A DNA stretch of 64,000 nt from Sepiola atlantica (lineage: Eukaryota; Mollusca; Cephalopoda; Sepiida; Sepiolidae): positions 136,146,899 through 136,210,898 of the forward strand of contig OY744521.1 of the NCBI GenBank assembly GCA_963556195.1, written 5' to 3'. The notes under the pieces are model-generated. The model searched no databases. It was not told where the DNA came from and was given only the letters and a program-made list of their open reading frames with translations. This document shows positions 57,600-64,000 of the stretch, in pieces. A program made the position numbers and the translations under genes. How positions within the stretch are numbered: position 1 is the stretch's first letter; each line of letters starts with the position of its first letter.

Positions 57600-58710
57600 A
57601 TACTGTTTCATCTGTAAGGCAGTCCTGTCCAAAATGTTTGGCTAGTTTTGTGATAGAGGCTGTTCTGCTTGCTCTGGTTTCTTGATGTTGGCGTACCATC
57701 ATAAGGTTTGGGTTCTGGGAGCTTATCAGATATTGGCTATTGTGAGCATCGGCCAATATCTGATGATCTCCCAGAACCAAAACCTTATGATGGTACAACC
57801 TCTATAACAACAGGCAAACATTTTGGACAAAACTGTCTTACAGATGAGATAGAAACGGTCAACAAACCTGCCACGGAAATAGCCCGGAAAATCCGCCAGA
57901 AATATACCAAGCCCTTCCCTTGCAGAAAAATGGAAAAATGGATCAACCAACAACGTGCTAAGTATTTCCTAGATGAACGTTCCCAGGAATATATAGATAA
58001 GGAAGGCTCTGTAGACTGGCTGAAAAAGGATAGCTCCACTATAATGAGGAGAGAATGATAATGGCTTCCCTAAGATCAAGTCTTGGTGACCAATACCTTT
58101 AAAAAGATGAGTGGTCTCAGCAATAATAACAAATGCAGGTTCTGCCACACAGAAGTAGAGAGTGTGAGCCACCTGACATCTAATTGTAAGGTTCTGCTAG
58201 AGGACTGCTACGATACAACGGAGTGTGCAAATATCTTCACTGGACTATATGTAAAAAGTTAAATATCCGGTGTAGAAGTAAGTCCTGAGAGCATATACCA
58301 GAAAGAACAGTTGGAAATAAGTTATACACCATCCACTATGACTATGCAATCCATACAGTTTAATATCTAGAAACGTAGCTGTTAAACCTGACATAGTGAT
58401 ATAGGGCAAAAAGGAGAAAGTAGCAACCATAGTTGAAGTCAGTGTCCCTAATGATGCTGGCTAAAACTGAGCTAAAAGGGAAAACATTATGAAATACCAA
58501 GGATTTATGTATGACATAAAAAGAAACTGGAATCTTAGGAAGATCTTCATCATACCAGTAATTATAGGATCAACCGGACTAATGAAAAATTATTTCAAAA
58601 ACTAACTGGCGAATATACCTGGTGAACAAAGTGCAAGAGTAATACAAACAACTGTACTTAAAAGGACGGTTAGAATCTTAAAAATATCTCTCGAATAGAG
58701 TGTCTGAAAT
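57600..58710 (+). pseudogene. Second family of RT element with restriction-like endonuclease, 3' coding remnant
   Basis: The plus strand has a perfect CCHC finger, C-x2-C-x8-H-x4-C (CRFCHTEVESVSHLTSNC, codons from 58134). After a frameshift comes an endonuclease-like core, AVKPDIVI (D at 58390) then VATIVEVSVPND, KYQGFMYDIKRNW, VIIGSTGLM and a C-terminal VIQTTVLKRTVRIL. This is the C-terminal layout of R2/R4-type proteins, but the sequence is clearly distinct from the 4.5 kb element. Upstream, 57808-58060 is open (KPATEIARKIRQKYTKPFPC). Several stops and shifts make it dead. The 5' end is an inverted duplication (57605-57740 against 57760-57860). Confidence 0.65.
57605..57860. repeat. Inverted duplication at the 5' end of the RT remnant
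   Basis: CCAATATCTGAT..CTCCCAGAAC, CCTTATGATGGTAC and AAACATTTTGGACA occur on the plus strand (57763-57840) and as reverse complements at 57620-57740. The minus-strand copy holds about 30 extra bases. Confidence 0.7.
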
Positions 58711-58869
58711 AGCTGGTGAATGTCTGGCATCCGGTAGGCTGCTCATCTCTAGTAAAAACAAAAATATAAGAAATTAAAAAAAAAAAAGAGAAAGTTTGAA
58801 TTACTTTTAGAGAGTTTGAATTACTTACTAGACACCATCCATGAGTGTCATAGGTCTTTCTGTACATGG

Positions 58870-59325
58870 GTTTGTCAGGACAACCTAACATTTAGATACT
58901 TCACCCTGTAAATAAACCCTGACAAAATATTTAAAATAACATAGTATTCGAAGCACTAATAAGATATTCTCAAGATGAATATACACTGGCTCATACAAGG
59001 AATGGTGCACCTTCTCCTAGTGATGTTACATCAAGTAACAGCACTTAGCTGGATACGCCACAAGACAAGATGAATGTTTATCTTGCAATCCGGTAAGACC
59101 AAGAGACAACAAAAAAGATATACTATAACATAATTAACTGGTCAGCTGGAAAAAGTAAAATTAATGTTCTTGACCTTTTTACTAACTGAACGTTTGAGAT
59201 GTAAATGAGAACTTTAGTTTAACACTCGGATATTTATGTATCTCATATAGAGATCAAGTGCTAGCCCCAGGAAGGGATCCCTTTGATTTCTGAGAACTTA
59301 CACGGATATGAAATGAAAAAAAAAA
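58870..59325 (+). repeat. Shared element tail, copy 1
   Basis: Aligned with 63190-63635 over about 440 bp (AACATAGTATTCGAAGC, CTAACTSAACGTTTGAGATG, AGATCAAGTG.TAGCCCCAGG). It lies directly after the RT/endonuclease remnant in the same orientation, so it may be that element's 3' untranslated region. Confidence 0.6.
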
Positions 59326-59329
59326 CAGA

Positions 59330-60165
59330 AAAAAACAATTAGGCATTAATACTTCTAACACTCGTGTTTTCTTCCACACATCGAACATTATATAAACACA
59401 GGATCATTAAACTTTTATAACGAACTATTTACTCGCTCAAAATATCTTTCACATCACTGTAAATTCCATAACACCCTTTTGATAAATGTAGCATGTTGTC
59501 AGTAGTGAATATTTTATTGACAAATTTATTTTTCTTTTATTCTCATTCGTCGCTTATAACATTTTAACTTCCAGCGTGGGTCTTTGTACATTTCCAAAGA
59601 CACGACTGTCGTCTATAACATATCCAAGTCAGGATCCACGTTACAATGATCCTTCGTGAACATCATGTGACTTTATCCCGACTGCACGTGATCAACCGTG
59701 TCGCTATTTTTTGTCTATTTAACTCTTTGTGGCTAGAAGTTGACTTAGTATGAATAGATTGACAAGGACACGCTGAATATTAAAAACATCCTTTTTTTAT
59801 TTTTCGACTAATTTCGTTGGCTGAGCTGTTTGCATTATATTTTCCGAAGAAACTTTCGATTATCATTTCCATTTCCGGTTCCGGTTGGCCTGCTGTTTGT
59901 AATTCCCTTCACCAACTAACTACTAAATTGTAAATTTCGAATATACCCCCATCTCTCTGCTAACACATGATCTTTCACAACCCATTAGAATACTTTGAAT
60001 CTCTCACCACTTTACTATATTTACCACGAGTGGCGAGACTAGCTTTTGAAATATCACTTTAGAGCAATCACCTAGATTTTATGATTCTAATATTCAGCAT
60101 GTCCTTATCAATCTATTCATACTAGCTCCTTACATCAAGTGGGTGCATGCCTTGTCTGGAGCAAT
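59330..60165. other. AT-rich sequence, nothing supported
   Basis: An acceptor-like AACTTCCAG at 59575 is followed by an open stretch of about 27 codons with no usable donor; not called. Confidence 0.4.
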
Positions 60166-60168
60166 TTC

Positions 60169-60170
<2 letters not shown>

Positions 60171-60262
<92 letters not shown>
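60171..60262. repeat. (TA)n(TG)n microsatellite
   Basis: TA units 60173-60225 followed by TG units to 60261. It abuts the 3' side of the decayed R4/Dong-type copy. Confidence 0.95.
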
Positions 60263-60265
<3 letters not shown>

Positions 60266-61703
60266 TGTTTTTCTATTTTTGCTTTGATATAGTTAGTTCT
60301 AATCACATTATTTACTGCAGCTGTAAGTAGTAATTAGCTTTCTATATTTAAGTGTCCTTTTCGTAGCCATGTCTAGATGTTTTCGTGTGTTTCCTCTTCG
60401 CGCCATTCTTATGACTCGTCCGAGTCGCTGTTTCTCTTTCGAATTTTCTTTTCTCGTCTTCTTTCTCGTCTCCCTGTTCCATGTATTGTTCATTTTTACG
60501 GTATATCTTCCCGCAATGATTAGCCTTTTTTGTTCTGGGAATTGTATTTTCACATTCTTGTGCCATTCACACAGTCTTATCTACTTGCCAGTACTTTTCT
60601 CCCGTCAGTATCTTTTTCACGTAAAGTCTGTCAGTATTTCCCTTCATGTGTAGTGCATTGTACATGGTAATTAGTTCCCTCATCTTCTAGTCAAGAGTTC
60701 TTTTGTCCAGCTTATGAATGGTTCAGAATATCTTACTAGTGATACTGGCCAGGTGTTTATTCCTTTTACTAGATTACTGCTATATAATTCAGTTTCAAGG
60801 AGTTTTCTTATTCTTCTCAGATATTATTTTCCAATCTTCTTTTTTTATTTCTGTTGATATAATTATGTCTGCTTCCAGAGCAGTGCAAACTTTTCAATTC
60901 CGAATTCCATTTGTATGGCCTGGCTGAATATTCTAGTTTCACCTATCAACATTTCCAGTTCATTTTTGCTTTTTGCAAATAGCTTCAGGTCGTCCATATA
61001 CATGAGGTGGTTTATTCTTTCTTCCGTATCAATAAACTTGTATCCGACGTCACATTTCCTGAGTATGTTGCTGAGTGGTATCATGGCTATGATGTACAAT
61101 AGCGCTGATAATCTCTTTGGAAGATACGTCTGTATTTTTCACTCAGTTAGGTATTGCCATCCTCTTGTCAGTTCCGGTCTCCATGTTCTATTTTCTTTTT
61201 AAAATCAAATTGTCTACTATTTTGTACATCCTTAAGCATTCCATAATTCATGTTTAAGAAATCCTTTCGATCTATGTCTTTTTTTCTGCTGTTTACCTCT
61301 TTCAGGATCTTTTGCTATATGTTTAAGTCATGCGTCCATCTTTTCCCTTCCGAAAATCAGTTTTGTTCCTCGAGAAGTAGTCAACAGTTATTAAGGGAGT
61401 GGTCGATCTGTTGTGCTGTTTAGATTATTAACTTGGTTAGTAAACAGGTTATTGGTCTGTAGTTGCTTGGAATCGTTCTCTTTCGGTGTCTTTTTGTATT
61501 AATGTGGTTATTCCTTTAGTCATACATCCTCGTACGTCCGTTTCGTGGATATATCTTCTCGGGTTTTGCATTAGTCTTTCATATAGGGTCGTATTTCCTT
61601 GTGCCCTGGTGCGTTTAAACTTGCCATTTTTCCTAGTGTTGCATTGAGCATTTCTTCTATAATTTCGTTTTCTGTTCCTTCCTCAATGTCCTGAAGCTTT
61701 TCT

Positions 61704-61711
<8 letters not shown>
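60262..61711 (-). pseudogene. Decayed R4/Dong-type RT copy
   Basis: The minus strand follows the 4.5 kb element from about its codon 195 (KLQDIEEGTEN-like in broken frame) through NYRPIT and RT box C (60863-61099: IINHLMYMDDLKLFAKS-type, with YMDD intact), ALEAD, KGINTW and WLRKGHLN, to NYIKAKI. Numerous shifts and stops break the frame. The coding match starts at an (ATC)n tract (61709-61737) and stops at the (TG)n tract, so both ends are bounded by microsatellites. The domains with CCHC and endonuclease are absent. Confidence 0.75.
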
Positions 61712-61735
<24 letters not shown>

Positions 61736-61737
61736 TA
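61709..61737. repeat. (ATC)n microsatellite
   Basis: About nine TCA units at the 5' boundary of the decayed R4/Dong-type copy. Confidence 0.9.
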
Positions 61738-61739
61738 AA

Positions 61740-63180
61740 ACTATATACATGACACATGATGCAAGAAATAGATAGACTTCTCATGGCAATAAAAAATATA
61801 AAGTACTCATCTAATCTCACTAAATTTATTGCTTCAAATAAACCTTCTAAGATTAGATATGTTCATTTAAACGAGGAAAATGTATCTTAAATTCCAACAA
61901 GATCTTTAAAAATATATTCTATGTTCATTTTTGCTTTGAGTATTTTATTATTTTTCCTTTTATACATAATTTTTAGAAAAAGATTATTCCAAAGAAATGT
62001 TTCTCTTTTTTGCGACATAGTAAACTTTTGAACCGCAGCACATATTTTAAACGATTCATTGTATACTTAATTCGAATACAAGTTGCTGTTTTAACCATAA
62101 CTAGTAAAAAAAATTGTGAGTTAATACATTTTTCAACAATATAGTGTGCAATTGAACACGGTAGATCTGATAGGATGTGAACTCGGGATCGAAACGATAT
62201 CCATTAGGCCAATCACACACTCTAATTCCAGAGCCAGGTTTCGTTTGTCTATTTTACAGCATGTCAACTATATTATGGGTAGTTTAATGCCTATTGTAGA
62301 GGATTGCAACTTTAACCAATGTATTGAAAACTACTATTTTGGGCGTATGACGATGGAACCAGGAAATCATACATTTTTTGGCGTGATTAATTCTAGCTTA
62401 CAATCCGTCAATATGTTTCTATAAGTGAAAATGTTGACGTTTAGTAAAGGAGGGCAAATATATGGCATAATTAAACTATCTCACTTTGAGAAAATAATAG
62501 TATTTTCAAATATGTATTACAGTATATTTAGTATTGCTATCTTACTTTGTGCTATTGTTTGTAAGCACGTTTATCTAATTTATCCTCAAAATAAGTATGT
62601 ATAATAAACAACTCAATGTCTTTCTCGTTTTAATATGGGTTCTATGTACATGCCAATGGGAACTTTGTCATTTGGTGGGTCCCCTGATATTTTGTTGGCT
62701 CCTGGTTTCTGACGGTTTACAGTTTTCGCTTATTAGTGGGGTGTTGCTCTGTCTATTAGTATCACGTCCGTTAATGTCTATGTAGTGCGTTTGCGTTGGT
62801 TGGTTGCTGTTATAAGTGTTGACATTTACGAAAATAAAAACGAGTCTTATTTATGAATGGATGAGTTTATTATTGATAAAATCATAAGCGTATATCACAT
62901 ATATACATAATATGTCAGTTATTAACATCTCATGAAAATGCTTTCACGTAAAATATTGCAATACTTCGTCCATGTATAACTGGATGTATGTCGTGAAACA
63001 TTGCAAATTACGTCCCTGTTTGAAAAAGACATGTAGATTGACGAGGATGGAAACTTTAAGTTGATCCAATAAATCCTGTCAAAATTACTTCTTTTATATT
63101 GTCATATGTGTTCCAAACCATGCGAGCCCTATGTTAGAATGCCTGCAAAACACGGTCTTCGAGTGCCTAAGGTTTTTAGA
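61740..63180. other. AT-rich sequence with one weak exon-like block
   Basis: After a pyrimidine tract and ACAG (62260), 62261-62424 is open for 54 codons (NYIMGSLMPIVEDC... to SSLQSVNMFL). The frame is phase 0 and the donor is poor (AAGTGAAA). An upstream block GGATGTGAACTCGGGATCGA recalls a B-box-like repeat tail. Neither can be assigned. Confidence 0.3.
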
Positions 63181-63189
63181 GGGTTTTAA

Positions 63190-63635
63190 GGGCAATCTAG
63201 CATTAGGATACTTCCTCTTACAAGTTAAACCTGACCAAATATTAAAAAACATAGTATTCGAAGCTTAAATAAGATCTCCCCGTATGGCTACACACTGGCT
63301 TATATCAGGAATTATGCACCGCCTCAAAGTAATGTTGCCTCTAGTAACACCACTGAATACCCAAACAAACCAGATGAATACTTGTCCTGGAATCCGGTAA
63401 ACCCAAAACACCACAATAAAGGTATATTATAAGATAGTTAAATGGTCAATTAGGGAGAGAAAATTAATGTTCCTCACTTCTTTACTAACTCAACGTTTGA
63501 GATGAAAATGGAGAACTTTAGTTGAACACTCAGATATCTATGTGTCTTATATAAAGATCAAGTGATAGCCCCAGGTAAAGGCCTCTAGATTTCTGATAAC
63601 TTACACTGAAGTAAAATGAAAAAGAATTTACAAAC
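63190..63635 (+). repeat. Shared element tail, copy 2
   Basis: Diverged direct copy of 58870-59325 with no coding sequence before it, as expected for a strongly 5'-truncated insertion. Confidence 0.6.
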
Positions 63636-63639
63636 TTAC

Positions 63640-64000
63640 GACTAATTCAAGAAAGCATTTATCTGTAAATACTATGCAATCATCCCGATGAAAATAGCAG
63701 GATGCAAAGGAAGAAGATGAGTTTACGTGCAATGTCAGCGGTCATGTGTGTATAAATATTGTAGTGGGTATCTGAGCATGTGTCAAGATTATTCAAAGAG
63801 CGACAACTTCTTGTTTAAGACAAATCTCAGAAGGAAATACGCTAATGGAAAGAGAACGTGGCTTTTTTTCATCCAATAATGTCGTTTAGGTGTTCTACTG
63901 ATGCGAGTGCATTCGTTGTTGAAAGCGTTGGGTCGACTCTATGCAAGACCTTTTCACATTTAAAAATGTTCCAACGCAAGTGTCGGTTCATATCAAGATT
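63640..64000. other. Window end, nothing recognised
   Basis: No open frame or repeat identified in the last 360 bases. Confidence 0.5.

Noticed and set aside
59575..59665. Possible fifth exon after an AACTTCCAG acceptor
   Set aside because: Open for about 27 codons in the right phase but with no donor and no GPS-like motif.

Overview
The window looks like animal nuclear DNA, most likely from a mollusc and plausibly an octopus-like cephalopod. It is AT-rich and holds dozens of long (TA)n, (TAA)n, (CA)n and (ATC)n microsatellites. It carries fragments of many transposon classes, and possible coding exons are small and kilobases apart. There is no bacterial-type gene organisation. The only long open frames belong to mobile elements. 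The open stretches inside microsatellites (poly-Ile/Tyr, poly-Met, poly-Leu) are chance translations. The taxonomic call is an inference from repeat style, from RT families and from a mollusc-like 5S sequence; no species-specific gene is visible.

Layout. 0-4.5 kb: a 1.5 kb element with terminal inverted repeats, a CR1/jockey-type RT tail and a Penelope-like GIY-YIG fragment. 4.49-8.38 kb: a nearly complete R4/Dong-type non-LTR retrotransposon inserted between two (TAA)n tracts. 8.9-10.4 kb: sequences related to hammerhead ribozymes, including a 212-bp near-perfect palindrome that encodes a canonical hammerhead on each strand. 11-21 kb: simple repeats, including a 1.1 kb TATATG/TATACA field and 44 perfect ATG units. 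22-26.1 kb: RT fragments of CR1/jockey and RTE type. 24.5-50 kb: four phase-compatible candidate exons on the plus strand, probably one host gene; the joined protein loosely resembles an adhesion-GPCR GAIN domain, and the assignment is weak. 34.6-38.1 kb: a 554-bp foldback, an element with hammerhead-like inverted termini and a palindromic MITE. 38.7-40.8 kb: a DD41D mariner-type transposon inside an AT minisatellite. 41-49.4 kb: a 5S rRNA-derived sequence, another foldback, U2 snRNA-derived tandem repeats, a hairpin loaded with TTAGGG repeats, tRNA-like repeat units and a hAT MITE. 50-64 kb: dispersed repeats, a second RT family with a restriction-like endonuclease, a decayed second R4/Dong copy on the minus strand and two copies of a shared element tail.

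How the parts relate. The region is a dense retroelement landscape within and around a probable large-intron host gene. The most striking theme is recurrence of the hammerhead arrangement CTGANGA, stem II, GAAA in several unrelated repeat families. In three cases it is followed within about 70 bp by a shared tail motif that has eight copies in the window. Penelope-like elements and retrozymes are known to carry such ribozymes, and a Penelope-like endonuclease fragment is present. All calls are by eye; boundaries of decayed repeats are approximate.
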